The notes under the pieces were generated by a model. It searched no databases and was not told where the DNA came from. It worked only from the letters and a program-made list of their open reading frames with translations. A DNA stretch of 64,000 bases from Pseudomonas sp. FP2309 (GTDB lineage: Bacteria; Pseudomonadota; Gammaproteobacteria; Pseudomonadales; Pseudomonadaceae): assembly GCF_030687575.1 (NCBI RefSeq), contig NZ_CP117439.1, forward strand, positions 4,021,501-4,085,500, given 5' to 3'. Position 1 is the stretch's first letter. Every line of letters begins with the position of its first letter. This document shows, one piece after another, positions 34,090-41,992 of the stretch. A program made the translations under genes and the position numbers.

Positions 34090-34968
34090 TTAAGTTTTGC
34101 GTGGCGCAACAGCCCCCGCAGAACGCACACCCAACCGACTGATCCACACCGCCCCCAGAATCACCAACCCGCCCAACGCCAAACGCCCGAGCGGCTCGTG
34201 CTGGTTCCAGATCAGCAAATTCAGCAACAACCCCAATGGCACATGCAGGTTATTCATCACCGCCAACGTGCCGCCATGCACCAGGCACGCGCCTTTGTTC
34301 CACCAGTACATGCCGAGCGCGGTGCTGACCAGGCCCAGGAATACCAGCACGCCCCATTGCAGCGGCGCTTGTGGCAGGAAGTCGGCCTTGGCGAACAACA
34401 GGAACGCCGGCAACACCACCAACAGCGCGCCCAGATAGAAGTAGCCGAAACGCCGGTAGTGCGGCAGGTCACTCGGGTAGCGCGCCACCAAGTGCTTGTA
34501 CATCACCTGCCCGGCCGCGTAGGTGAAGTTGGCCAGTTGCAGCAGCAAAAAGCCCATCAGGAAGTGCGGGGTGATCTGGTCGAAACGAATCACCGCCGCG
34601 CCCGCCACCGCTACCAGGGCGGCAACCATTGCCCACGGGTTGAAACGTCGGTTCAGGGCGTCTTCGATCAGGGTCACGTGCAGCGGCGTGAGGATGGTAA
34701 ACAGCAACACCTCCGGCACGGTGAGTACGCGAAAGCTCAAGTACAGGCACACGTAGGTCACGCCGAACTGCAACGCACCGATCACCAGCATGCCGCGCAT
34801 AAACGCCGGCTCCACCGAGCGCCAGCGGGTCAGCGGGATAAATACCAGCCCGGCCAGCACCACGCGAATCAGCACGGCGAAGTAGCTGTCGACGTGACCG
34901 GCGAGGTATTCGCCGATCAAGCTGAAGGAAAATGCCTGAATCAGGGTGACAACCAGTAGATAGCCCAT
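34090..34968 (-). CDS. EamA/DMT-superfamily transporter
   Basis: 292 residues with about ten membrane segments in two EamA repeats: the first begins LLVVTLIQAFSFSLIGEYLA, the second near FTYAAGQVMYKHLVARYP. It resembles the carboxylate/amino acid/amine transporter branch (E. coli YhbE/RhaT-like relatives). It is probably an exporter, with unknown substrate. The start is the first Met before the hydrophobic segment. Downstream it meets the right edge of the PAAR island; upstream is the azoR terminator. Confidence 0.87.
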   Translation of the reverse strand: MGYLLVVTLIQAFSFSLIGEYLAGHVDSYFAVLIRVVLAGLVFIPLTRWRSVEPAFMRGMLVIGALQFGVTYVCLYLSFRVLTVPEVLLFTILTPLHVTLIEDALNRRFNPWAMVAALVAVAGAAVIRFDQITPHFLMGFLLLQLANFTYAAGQVMYKHLVARYPSDLPHYRRFGYFYLGALLVVLPAFLLFAKADFLPQAPLQWGVLVFLGLVSTALGMYWWNKGACLVHGGTLAVMNNLHVPLGLLLNLLIWNQHEPLGRLALGGLVILGAVWISRLGVRSAGAVAPRKT

Positions 34969-35030
34969 GCGCGCCTCATTTCGAATGGGCGCGACATTAA
35001 AGGTTTTCGGGGCTTGAAGAAACTCGGGGC

Positions 35031-35066
35031 AAAAAAAACCCGACCTCGCTAAAGCGTCAGTCGGGC
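35031..35066 (-). terminator. Rho-independent terminator after azoR
   Basis: On the minus strand CCCGAC...GTCGGG encloses an inner GACGCTTTAGCGAG loop with further pairing and ends in eight T. It lies about 105 bases past the azoR stop and closes that transcript. Confidence 0.85.
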
Positions 35067-35170
35067 AGGAGCACTCAGGAGCAAAAAGTGCAAAGGGAGG
35101 TTCTTACGCGTACTTGAAGGGTTTGCGTGGAGCGATATAAACATCACCCGATTACCTGACGATTAACGGA

Positions 35171-35770
35171 TCAGGCCACCTGCGCCAGTAAGGCCTTGGC
35201 GTGGTTGATGCCCTTCTCGTGGAAGTCACCACTGAGGTTCACGCCTTCGGCATGAATGAAGGTCACATCGTGAATCCCGATAAACCCCATGACCTGGCGC
35301 AGGTAGGGTTCCTGGTGATCAGAGCTGGCGCCGGTGTGAATGCCACCCCGTGCGGTGAGTACGATCGCGCGCTTGCCGTTCAGCAGCCCCTGGGGGCCGG
35401 TGGCGGTGTATTTGAAGGTCACGCCCGCTCGCAGCACATGGTCCAGCCAGGCTTTGAGGGTGCTGGGGATGGCGAAGTTGTACATCGGCGCGGCCATCAC
35501 CAGCACGTCGGCGGCCAGCAGTTCGTTGGTCAATTCGTCTGAGCGGTCGAGGGAGGCCTGCTCGTCGGCGTTGCGCTGATCCGCCGGTTTCATCCAGCCA
35601 CCCAGCAGGTTGGCGTCCAGGTGCGGCACCGGGTTGAGGGCCACGTCTCGCACGGTGATCTGGTCCGCCGGGTGGGCCGCCTGCCATTGGCTGATGAATT
35701 GCCGGGTCAGTTGGCGGGAGATCGAGTCCTGCTGGCGGGCGCTGCTTTCGATGATCAGAACGTTGGACAT
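35171..35770 (-). CDS. azoR: FMN-dependent NADH-azoreductase
   Basis: 199 residues, a flavodoxin-like fold. It starts NVLIIESSARQQDSISRQL (phosphate-binding loop), contains AAPMYNFAIPSTLKAWLDHV (the FMN-contact MYNF motif, about residues 96-100) and TARGGIHTG. AzoR enzymes reduce quinones and azo compounds by two-electron transfer in the cytoplasm. It is a single-gene transcript ending at the terminator near 35031. The physiological substrate is probably a quinone. Confidence 0.93.
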   Translation of the reverse strand: MSNVLIIESSARQQDSISRQLTRQFISQWQAAHPADQITVRDVALNPVPHLDANLLGGWMKPADQRNADEQASLDRSDELTNELLAADVLVMAAPMYNFAIPSTLKAWLDHVLRAGVTFKYTATGPQGLLNGKRAIVLTARGGIHTGASSDHQEPYLRQVMGFIGIHDVTFIHAEGVNLSGDFHEKGINHAKALLAQVA

Positions 35771-35885
35771 GGCTTCGTAGGCTCCATCTGAAACTGCTGT
35801 AAGTCGATGGAGAAAAGATTAACCAAGGCTCATTCGATAAAAAAGCGCAAAAAACTGCTCCAACCCATCTAGAAATTTGTTGATA

Positions 35886-35915
35886 AGCGGAGTATTCCTG
35901 TAGACATGCTCCGCT
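35886..35915 (-). terminator. Hairpin downstream of the 104-residue exported protein gene
   Basis: AGCGGAG and CTCCGCT form a 7-pair stem with a 16-base loop, 7 bases past the gene's stop on the minus strand. There is no strong T-run, so termination is only likely. Confidence 0.4.
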
Positions 35916-35921
35916 GCGGCT

Positions 35922-36236
35922 TTATTTTGGCGCGCAGGCCAGGGCAATGCGCATCTTGATAATGGCGCGGTTGAACTTGACCGTGGTGTTGGTGCTTTTG
36001 CCCGCAGGCACTGTGACGGTACGCCGACGCGGTGCTTCCGGGCCGTTAGTGAAGGTTACCGAACACACGGCGTCTTTCGTGCCGTAGTTGTTTAGCTGAA
36101 TCGAGCTGATGTCGCCGTCCACATCGGAGGCGGTGTAGTCCACGCTCACGCCATCGATCTTCTTTGTCACGTCGATGGGGTAGGCCAATGCACTCAAGGG
36201 CAGCAGCGCCAGCAACACACAACACAATTTTCTCAT
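35922..36236 (-). CDS. Small exported protein (104 aa)
   Basis: 104 residues from the ATG giving MRKLCCVLLALLPLSALAYP, a clean signal peptide (cut after ALA). GGAG lies nine to twelve bases upstream. The mature part (YPIDVTKKIDGVSVDYTASDVDG ... split) looks like an all-beta, immunoglobulin-like domain with two Cys (DAVCSVTF and ALACAPK) probably bonded in the periplasm. Similar Pseudomonas proteins are often misannotated as 3-phosphoglycerate kinase, which this is not. It is divergent from the LysR gene by 49 bases. Confidence 0.8.
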   Translation of the reverse strand: MRKLCCVLLALLPLSALAYPIDVTKKIDGVSVDYTASDVDGDISSIQLNNYGTKDAVCSVTFTNGPEAPRRRTVTVPAGKSTNTTVKFNRAIIKMRIALACAPK

Positions 36237-36285
36237 TCGGCAGTCTCCAATAAGGACTGCCAGCTTAGGACAAGAGGAACCCATC

Positions 36286-37209
36286 TTGAAAGCGCCCCGC
36301 GTTACCCTCGATCAATGGCGCACGCTGCAAGCCGTGGTCGACCATGGCGGCTTCGCCCAGGCCGCCGAAGCACTGCACCGTTCGCAGTCCTCGGTGAGCT
36401 ACACCGTGGCCCGCATGCAAGACCAGCTCGGCGTGCCGCTGCTGCGCATCGACGGGCGCAAGGCGGTGCTCACCGACGCCGGTGAAGTGCTGCTGCGCCG
36501 CTCCCGACAACTGGTGAAAAACGCCAGCCAACTGGAAGACCTCGCCCACCATATGGAACAAGGCTGGGAGGCCGAAGTACGGCTGGTGGTCGACGCCGCC
36601 TACCCCAACGCGCGCCTGGTACGCGCCCTCAGCGCGTTTATGCCGCAGAGTCGCGGTTGCCGCGTGCGCCTGCGTGAGGAGGTGCTGTCCGGCGTCGAAG
36701 AACTGCTGATCGAAGGCGTGGCCGACCTGGCGATCTGCGGTTTCAGTATCCCCGGTTATCTGGGCACGGAAATGAGCGACGTGGAGTTCGTCGCCGTGGC
36801 CCACCCGGAACATCCGTTGCACCGCATGAACCGTGAGCTGAGCTTCCAGGACCTGGAAAGCCAGATGCAAGTGGTGATCCGCGACTCCGGCCGCCAGCAG
36901 CCACGCGACGTCGGCTGGCTCGGCGCCGAACAGCGCTGGACCGTCGGCAGCCTGGCCACCGCCGCCGCCTTTGTCGGCAGCGGCCTGGGCTTTGCCTGGC
37001 TGCCGCGGCATATGATCGAGCGCGAACTCGCCGAAGGGCTGCTCAAGCAGCTACCCTTGGAACAGGGCGGCAGCCGCCACCCGACGTTTTTCCTGTACTC
37101 AAACAAAGACAAACCCCTGGGGCCGGCCACGCAGATCCTCGTGGAATTGCTGCGCACGTTTGACACCGCCCCCCTGGACGCGCCTTTCGCCGCTCCCCGG
37201 CAAGCCTGA
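36286..37209 (+). CDS. LysR-type transcriptional regulator
   Basis: 307 residues, starting at a TTG with AGAGGA seven bases upstream; no ATG fits the conserved N-terminus KAPRVTLDQWRTLQAVV. A winged helix (about 8-68, GGFAQAAEALHRSQSSVSYTV) is followed by the effector domain with ICGFSIPGYLG. Rare TTG initiation would keep its level low. It is divergent from the small exported protein and 14 bases before the hydrolase gene, so it may be co-transcribed with that. Confidence 0.88.
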   Translation: MKAPRVTLDQWRTLQAVVDHGGFAQAAEALHRSQSSVSYTVARMQDQLGVPLLRIDGRKAVLTDAGEVLLRRSRQLVKNASQLEDLAHHMEQGWEAEVRLVVDAAYPNARLVRALSAFMPQSRGCRVRLREEVLSGVEELLIEGVADLAICGFSIPGYLGTEMSDVEFVAVAHPEHPLHRMNRELSFQDLESQMQVVIRDSGRQQPRDVGWLGAEQRWTVGSLATAAAFVGSGLGFAWLPRHMIERELAEGLLKQLPLEQGGSRHPTFFLYSNKDKPLGPATQILVELLRTFDTAPLDAPFAAPRQA

Positions 37210-37223
37210 AACGGAGTTCATGC

Positions 37224-38027
37224 ATGGCCTGGTTCGACCACGAAGGCTGCACCCTGCATTACGAGGAATACGGCCACGGTCACCCGCTGGTGCTGATCCA
37301 CGGCCTGGGCTCCAGCAGCCAGGACTGGGAACTGCAGATCCCGGTACTGGCAAGGTCCTACCGCGTGGTCGTGGTGGACGTGCGCGGTCACGGGCGCTCC
37401 GACAAACCCCGAGAGCGCTACAGCATCAAAGGGTTTACCGGTGACCTGCTGGCGCTGTTCGATCATCTGAACCTGCCGCCCGCCCATGTGGTGGGCCTGT
37501 CCATGGGCGGCATGATCGCCTTCCAGTTGGCGGTGGACGAGCCCGCCCTGGTCAAGAGCTTGTGCATCGTCAACAGCGCGCCTGAGGTCAAGGTGCGCAG
37601 CGCCGATGACTATTGGCAGTGGGCCAAGCGCTGGACCCTGGCCCGCGTGCTCAGCCTGAACACCATCGGCAAGGCCTTGGGCGATCGGCTGTTTCCCAAA
37701 CCGCATCAGGTCGACCTGCGCCGCAAGATGGCCGAACGCTGGGCAAAAAACGACAAACGTGCTTATCTCGCCAGCTTCGATGCGATTGTGGGCTGGGGCG
37801 TGCTGGAACGACTTTCCAGAATTACCTGTCCAACTTTGGTCATCAGCGCCGACCACGACTACACCCCCGTGGCGCACAAAGAAATCTATGTAAAACTGCT
37901 GCCCAACGCGCGACTGGTGGTGATCGAAGATTCCCGCCATGCCACGCCGCTGGATCAACCCGAAGTCTTTAACGCGACCTTGCTCGACTTTCTAAAGACC
38001 GTCGACACCACTACCCAGGATCACTGA
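37224..38027 (+). CDS. Alpha/beta-fold hydrolase
   Basis: 267 residues with the standard fold: oxyanion loop LIHGLGSSSQDW (about 24-35), nucleophile elbow GLSMGG with Ser93, acid in SADHDYTP (about 212) and His in EDSRHATPLDQP (about 237). The sequence resembles BioH/lactonase-like esterases, with unknown substrate. It begins 14 bases after the LysR stop and ends 3 bases before the cyclophilin gene, suggesting one transcript. Confidence 0.9.
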   Translation: MAWFDHEGCTLHYEEYGHGHPLVLIHGLGSSSQDWELQIPVLARSYRVVVVDVRGHGRSDKPRERYSIKGFTGDLLALFDHLNLPPAHVVGLSMGGMIAFQLAVDEPALVKSLCIVNSAPEVKVRSADDYWQWAKRWTLARVLSLNTIGKALGDRLFPKPHQVDLRRKMAERWAKNDKRAYLASFDAIVGWGVLERLSRITCPTLVISADHDYTPVAHKEIYVKLLPNARLVVIEDSRHATPLDQPEVFNATLLDFLKTVDTTTQDH

Positions 38028-38030
38028 CCC

Positions 38031-38594
38031 ATGCTGAAAAAAATCGCCTTCTTTGCCGGTTCCGTTCTGTTCGCTGCCAACCTGATGGCGGCCGAGCCGG
38101 CCAAGGCCCCTCACGTGCTGATCTCCACCACCAACGGCGACATCGAAATCGAACTGGACCCGGTCAAGGCGCCGATCAGTACCAAAAATTTCCTGGCCTA
38201 TGTCGACAAGGGCTTCTACACCAACACGATTTTCCACCGCGTGATTCCAGGTTTCATGGTCCAGGGCGGCGGGTTCACCCAGCAGATGTCGCAAAAGCCG
38301 ACCGAAGCACCGATCAAGAACGAAGCCAGCAATGGCCTGCATAACGTGCGTGGCACGCTGTCGATGGCGCGCACCTCGAACCCGGATTCGGCCACCAGCC
38401 AGTTCTTTATCAACGTGGCGGACAATGCCTTCCTCGACCCAGGTCGCGATGCCGGTTATGCCGTGTTCGCCAAAGTGGTCAAGGGCATGGACGTGGTCGA
38501 TATCATCGTCAACTCCCAGACCACCACCAAGCAAGGCATGCAGAACGTGCCTGTCGATCCTGTCCTGATCAAGTCGGCCAAGCGCATCGACTGA
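38031..38594 (+). CDS. ppiA: Periplasmic cyclophilin-type peptidyl-prolyl isomerase
   Basis: 187 residues with a signal peptide cut after LMAAE (about 22). The rest is a compact PpiA-type cyclophilin: [29 protein letters not shown] (the FMxxGG active-site motif with Phe/Met/Gln), and [10 protein letters not shown]. It catalyses proline isomerisation during envelope protein folding. The ATG is three bases after the hydrolase stop. A perfect hairpin follows at 38612-38636. Confidence 0.93.
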   Translation: MLKKIAFFAGSVLFAANLMAAEPAKAPHVLISTTNGDIEIELDPVKAPISTKNFLAYVDKGFYTNTIFHRVIPGFMVQGGGFTQQMSQKPTEAPIKNEASNGLHNVRGTLSMARTSNPDSATSQFFINVADNAFLDPGRDAGYAVFAKVVKGMDVVDIIVNSQTTTKQGMQNVPVDPVLIKSAKRID

Positions 38595-38611
38595 GGTCGG
38601 CAGGCAGCTCC

Positions 38612-38636
38612 GCACGCGGCTCACGAGGCCGCGTGC
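38612..38636 (+). terminator. Nine-pair hairpin between ppiA and the ABC exporter gene
   Basis: GCACGCGGC-TCACGAG-GCCGCGTGC: a perfect 9-pair stem 18 bases past ppiA. No T-run follows, so it may end or slow the transcript, or protect the 3' end of the upstream message. Confidence 0.5.
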
Positions 38637-38676
38637 GCATTTGAAAGGAGAGCCCGTCCGGCGGGCGTCAACCCTA

Positions 38677-40509
38677 ATGCTCTATCGTCGCTTTGAACAA
38701 CTGATCGATATTTTCCGCGACGCGCCCAGCGCCGCCCCTCCCGATAAAGTCCTGCCCTTCTACCTCTACTACCTGCGCCAGGTGTGGCCATGTTTTGCCG
38801 CGCTGCTGGTGGTGGGCCTGATCGGCGCGTTGATCGAGGTTGCGCTGTTCAGCTACCTGAGCCGCATCATCGACCTGGCCCAAGGCACGCCGCCCGCCAA
38901 CTTTTTCCAGGTGCACAGCACCGAGTTGATCTGGATGGCCGTGGTCGCCCTGCTGCTGCGCCCGATCTTCGGCGCCCTGCATGACCTGCTGGTGCACCAG
39001 ACCATCAGCCCCGGCATGACCAGCCTGATTCGCTGGCAGAACCACAGCTACGTGCTCAAACAGAGCCTGAATTTCTTCCAGAACGACTTCGCCGGGCGCA
39101 TCGCCCAGCGCATCATGCAAACCGGCAACTCCCTGCGCGACTCCGCCGTCGCAGCCGTGGATGCGATCTGGCACGTGGCGATCTATGCCATCAGTTCCCT
39201 GGTGCTGTTTGCCGAGGCCGACTGGCGCCTGATGATCCCGCTGGTGACCTGGATCGTCTGCTACAGCCTGACGCTGCGTTACTTCGTACCGCGGGTGAAG
39301 GAACGCTCGGTGATCTCCTCGGAAGCACGCTCCAAACTGATGGGGCGCATCGTCGACGGCTACACCAATATCACCACCTTGAAACTGTTTGCCCACACGC
39401 GCTATGAGCAGGAGTACGCCAAGGAAGCAATCATCGAGCAGACCGAAAAAACCCAACTGGCCAGCCGCCTGGTGACAGGTATGGACGTGGTGATCACCAC
39501 CATGAACGGCCTGTTGATCGTCACCACCACCGGGCTGGCCCTGTGGCTGTGGACCCACTCACTGATTTCCGTGGGTGCGATCGCCCTGGCCACCGGCCTG
39601 GTGATCCGCATCGTCAACATGTCCGGCTGGATCATGTGGGTGGTCAACGGCATTTTCGAAAACATCGGCATGGTGCAGGACGGCCTCAAGACCATTGCCC
39701 AGCCGCTGGCGGTGGTCGACCGTGACAACGCCCCGCGCCTGACGGTGCCCCATGGCCAGGTTCGTTTTGAGCAGGTGGATTTCCACTACGGCAAGCAGAG
39801 CGGGATCATTGGCGGCTTGAACCTTGAGATCAAGGCCGGTGAAAAAATCGGCCTGATCGGCCCGTCGGGTGCAGGCAAGTCGACCCTGGTCAACCTGCTG
39901 CTGCGCCTGTACGACCTGCAGGGCGGGCGCATTTTGATCGATGGCCAGGACATCGCCGAGGTGGCCCAGGAATCCCTGCGCGAACACATCGGCATGATCA
40001 CCCAGGACACTTCGCTGCTGCACCGCTCCATCCGTGACAACCTGCTGTACGGCAAACCCGACGCGACCGATGAGGAGCTGTGGGCCGCGGTGCACAAGGC
40101 GCGTGCCGATGAATTCATCCCGCTGCTGTCGGATGCCGAAGGCCGTACCGGACTGGATGCCCATGTGGGCGAACGTGGGGTGAAACTGTCCGGCGGGCAG
40201 CGTCAGCGCATCGCCATCGCACGGGTGCTGCTCAAAAATGCGCCGATCCTGATCATGGACGAGGCCACCTCAGCGCTGGACTCCGAAGTCGAAGCCGCGA
40301 TCCAGGAAAGCCTGGAGACCTTGATGCAAGGCAAGACGGTGATTGCGATTGCCCACCGCTTGTCGACCATCGCCCGCATGGACCGCCTGGTGGTGCTGGA
40401 GAAAGGCCACATTGCCGAGAGCGGCAGCCACACCGAGTTGCTGGCCCACAAGGGCCTGTATTCACGGCTGTGGCAGCATCAAACGGGGGGCTTTGTCGGT
40501 ATCGACTGA
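38677..40509 (+). CDS. ABC transporter, fused permease and ATPase (exporter type)
   Basis: 610 residues from the ATG giving MLYRRFEQLIDIFRD, the conserved start; an in-frame TTG at 38641 sits right after the hairpin and only a distant GGAG (about 28 bases away) is seen, so the start is less certain. Six membrane helices (about 40-310) precede an ATPase domain with Walker A GPSGAGKST, signature LSGGQRQR, Walker B LIMDEATS and the H-loop IAHRLST. It is a homodimeric exporter of the MsbA/multidrug type with unknown substrate. It resembles P. aeruginosa PA3228 as I recall it. Confidence 0.92.
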   Translation: MLYRRFEQLIDIFRDAPSAAPPDKVLPFYLYYLRQVWPCFAALLVVGLIGALIEVALFSYLSRIIDLAQGTPPANFFQVHSTELIWMAVVALLLRPIFGALHDLLVHQTISPGMTSLIRWQNHSYVLKQSLNFFQNDFAGRIAQRIMQTGNSLRDSAVAAVDAIWHVAIYAISSLVLFAEADWRLMIPLVTWIVCYSLTLRYFVPRVKERSVISSEARSKLMGRIVDGYTNITTLKLFAHTRYEQEYAKEAIIEQTEKTQLASRLVTGMDVVITTMNGLLIVTTTGLALWLWTHSLISVGAIALATGLVIRIVNMSGWIMWVVNGIFENIGMVQDGLKTIAQPLAVVDRDNAPRLTVPHGQVRFEQVDFHYGKQSGIIGGLNLEIKAGEKIGLIGPSGAGKSTLVNLLLRLYDLQGGRILIDGQDIAEVAQESLREHIGMITQDTSLLHRSIRDNLLYGKPDATDEELWAAVHKARADEFIPLLSDAEGRTGLDAHVGERGVKLSGGQRQRIAIARVLLKNAPILIMDEATSALDSEVEAAIQESLETLMQGKTVIAIAHRLSTIARMDRLVVLEKGHIAESGSHTELLAHKGLYSRLWQHQTGGFVGID

Positions 40510-40530
40510 AGCCTGCATGCCATCAAAGGA

Positions 40531-40553
40531 TCGGAGGGGCTTGCCCCTCCCAC
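40531..40553. repeat. REP-type palindrome
   Basis: GGAGGGG-CTTG-CCCCTCC is a perfect 7-pair hairpin of the Pseudomonas REP kind, placed between the convergent ABC exporter gene and the acetyltransferase-like gene. Confidence 0.65.
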
Positions 40554-40584
40554 GCCTGATCGCCCGCGAACAGAGCGGCGAACC

Positions 40585-41709
40585 TTACACCTGCCGATAC
40601 GGCAACGCCGCCTTCGCCTCTTCGGCATACGCCAGCACCCCCACGCGCTCGCGCTCGAGAAAATCCTCCACGGCCGTCTTGAGCCCCGGATGGCGCAGGT
40701 AGTGCCACGAACGGGTGATCACCGGCTCGAACCCGCGAATCAGCTTGTGCTCGCCCTGGGCTCCGGCGTCAAAACGTTGCAGGCCGTGGGCGATGGCGTA
40801 GTCCATGCCCTGATAGAAACAGGTTTCGAAGTGCAGGCGGTCGAACTCCGCCAGGCAGCCCCAGTAGCGCCCATAGAAACTGTCGCCGCCGATCAGGCTG
40901 AAGGCCATGGCCACCGGCCGCGTACCTTGTTTGGCCAGCACTACGCGGATCGCCTCGGGCATGCGTTCGGCCAGCAGGCTGAAAAACGCGCGGGTCAGGT
41001 AGGGGGATTGGCGGCGTACCGCGTAGGTGTTGGCGTAGCACGCGTAGACAAAATCCCACTGCGCCTCGCTCAGCTCATGGCCCTCCAGCCACTGGAAGTC
41101 GATGCCCTGCCCCGCCACTTGCTCACGCTCTTTGCGCATCTGCTTGCGCTTGCGTGAACTCAGAGCGTCGAGGAAATCCTGGAAGTCGCGGTAGCCGCGG
41201 TTCTGCCAATGAAACTGGCAGCCCAGGCGCTGCATCCAACCGGGCTGGAGGGCCAGTGCCTGATCGGCCAATGCATCGGTGAAGTTGATATGGGCGCCGG
41301 AAAGCCCTTCGATTTCCAAGTAACCCGGCAGGCTGTTGAGCAATTCAAAGCCATCCTCGGCGCTGGCCGCCAACAGGCGCGGGCCGCTGACGGGGCTGAA
41401 CGGCACGGCGGTGAGCAGTTTGGGGTAATAGTCGATGCCGGCCCGCGCACAGGCGTCCGCCCAACCATGGTCGAACACGTACTCTCCGTAGGAATGCCAC
41501 TTGCGATAACCGGGCAGCGCCGCCACCAGCCGGTCACCCTCCCAGTGCAACAAATGCTCGGGCTGCCAGCCGGAATGCGGGCCCACGCTGGCGCTGTCTT
41601 CCAGCGCGCTCAAGAACGCATGCCGCACAAAGGGCTGGGCCTGTGGCACCAGTTGATCCCAGGTCTGCGGGGCAATTTCGGACAGGCTGATCAAACGTTG
41701 CAGCGGCAT
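40585..41709 (-). CDS. GNAT/FemABX-like protein (COG3146 family)
   Basis: 374 residues from the ATG at 41709 (MPLQRLISLSEIA), chosen because GAGG is six bases upstream; ATG 41715 and GTG 41721 are alternatives. Family marks: AFLSALEDSASVGPHSGWQP near the N-terminus and SRKRKQMRKEREQV (about 185), then GRYWGCLAEFDRLHFETCFYQ split over two parts, and AGAQGEHKLIRGF. COG3146 proteins are acyltransferase-like with tandem GNAT folds; their reaction is not established. Single gene. Confidence 0.88.
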   Translation of the reverse strand: MPLQRLISLSEIAPQTWDQLVPQAQPFVRHAFLSALEDSASVGPHSGWQPEHLLHWEGDRLVAALPGYRKWHSYGEYVFDHGWADACARAGIDYYPKLLTAVPFSPVSGPRLLAASAEDGFELLNSLPGYLEIEGLSGAHINFTDALADQALALQPGWMQRLGCQFHWQNRGYRDFQDFLDALSSRKRKQMRKEREQVAGQGIDFQWLEGHELSEAQWDFVYACYANTYAVRRQSPYLTRAFFSLLAERMPEAIRVVLAKQGTRPVAMAFSLIGGDSFYGRYWGCLAEFDRLHFETCFYQGMDYAIAHGLQRFDAGAQGEHKLIRGFEPVITRSWHYLRHPGLKTAVEDFLERERVGVLAYAEEAKAALPYRQV

Positions 41710-41827
41710 CGACATCCTCACTACTTCGGGGCAGAAAGCCTAGCGAGTATCGCTTATCGCCGCCCCCGGCACACCCTCAAATCCCGCGACACAGGGCTAA
41801 AGCAATAGTTCCGAACATGAAAAATTT

Positions 41828-41843
41828 GTCATGTACATGACAT
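41828..41843. promoter_or_regulatory. Perfect 16-base palindrome upstream of the porin gene
   Basis: TGTCATGTACATGACA is exactly self-complementary and lies about 150 bases before the porin start. It is preceded by an A/T-rich stretch. It could be an operator for a dimeric regulator of the porin gene. Confidence 0.5.
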
Positions 41844-41894
41844 CACTTAGCCACTGCTCCGTCATAAACCATCGCGATACTGACGCCTGTTTTT

Positions 41895-41931
41895 AGAGCG
41901 CCAGGTTCTACCCGGCGGCTATTTTTTCCGT
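41895..41931 (+). terminator. Terminator-like hairpin in the porin leader (possible attenuator)
   Basis: TAG-AG-CGCC-A-GG pairs with CC-C-GGCG-G-CTA around a TTCTAC loop, followed directly by six T. The stem has small bulges. It lies about 65 bases before the porin start codon and in the same orientation, so it would end transcripts before the gene unless prevented. Confidence 0.45.
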
Positions 41932-41992
41932 CCGTCATCGGTCGGTTGTGTCCTGGATGGTTTGCCATCCCTCCTCACTTTCGGAGATTGAT

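Noticed and set aside
35922..36236. 3-phosphoglycerate kinase annotation sometimes given to this small protein
   Set aside because: It is 104 residues with a signal peptide and no kinase motif.
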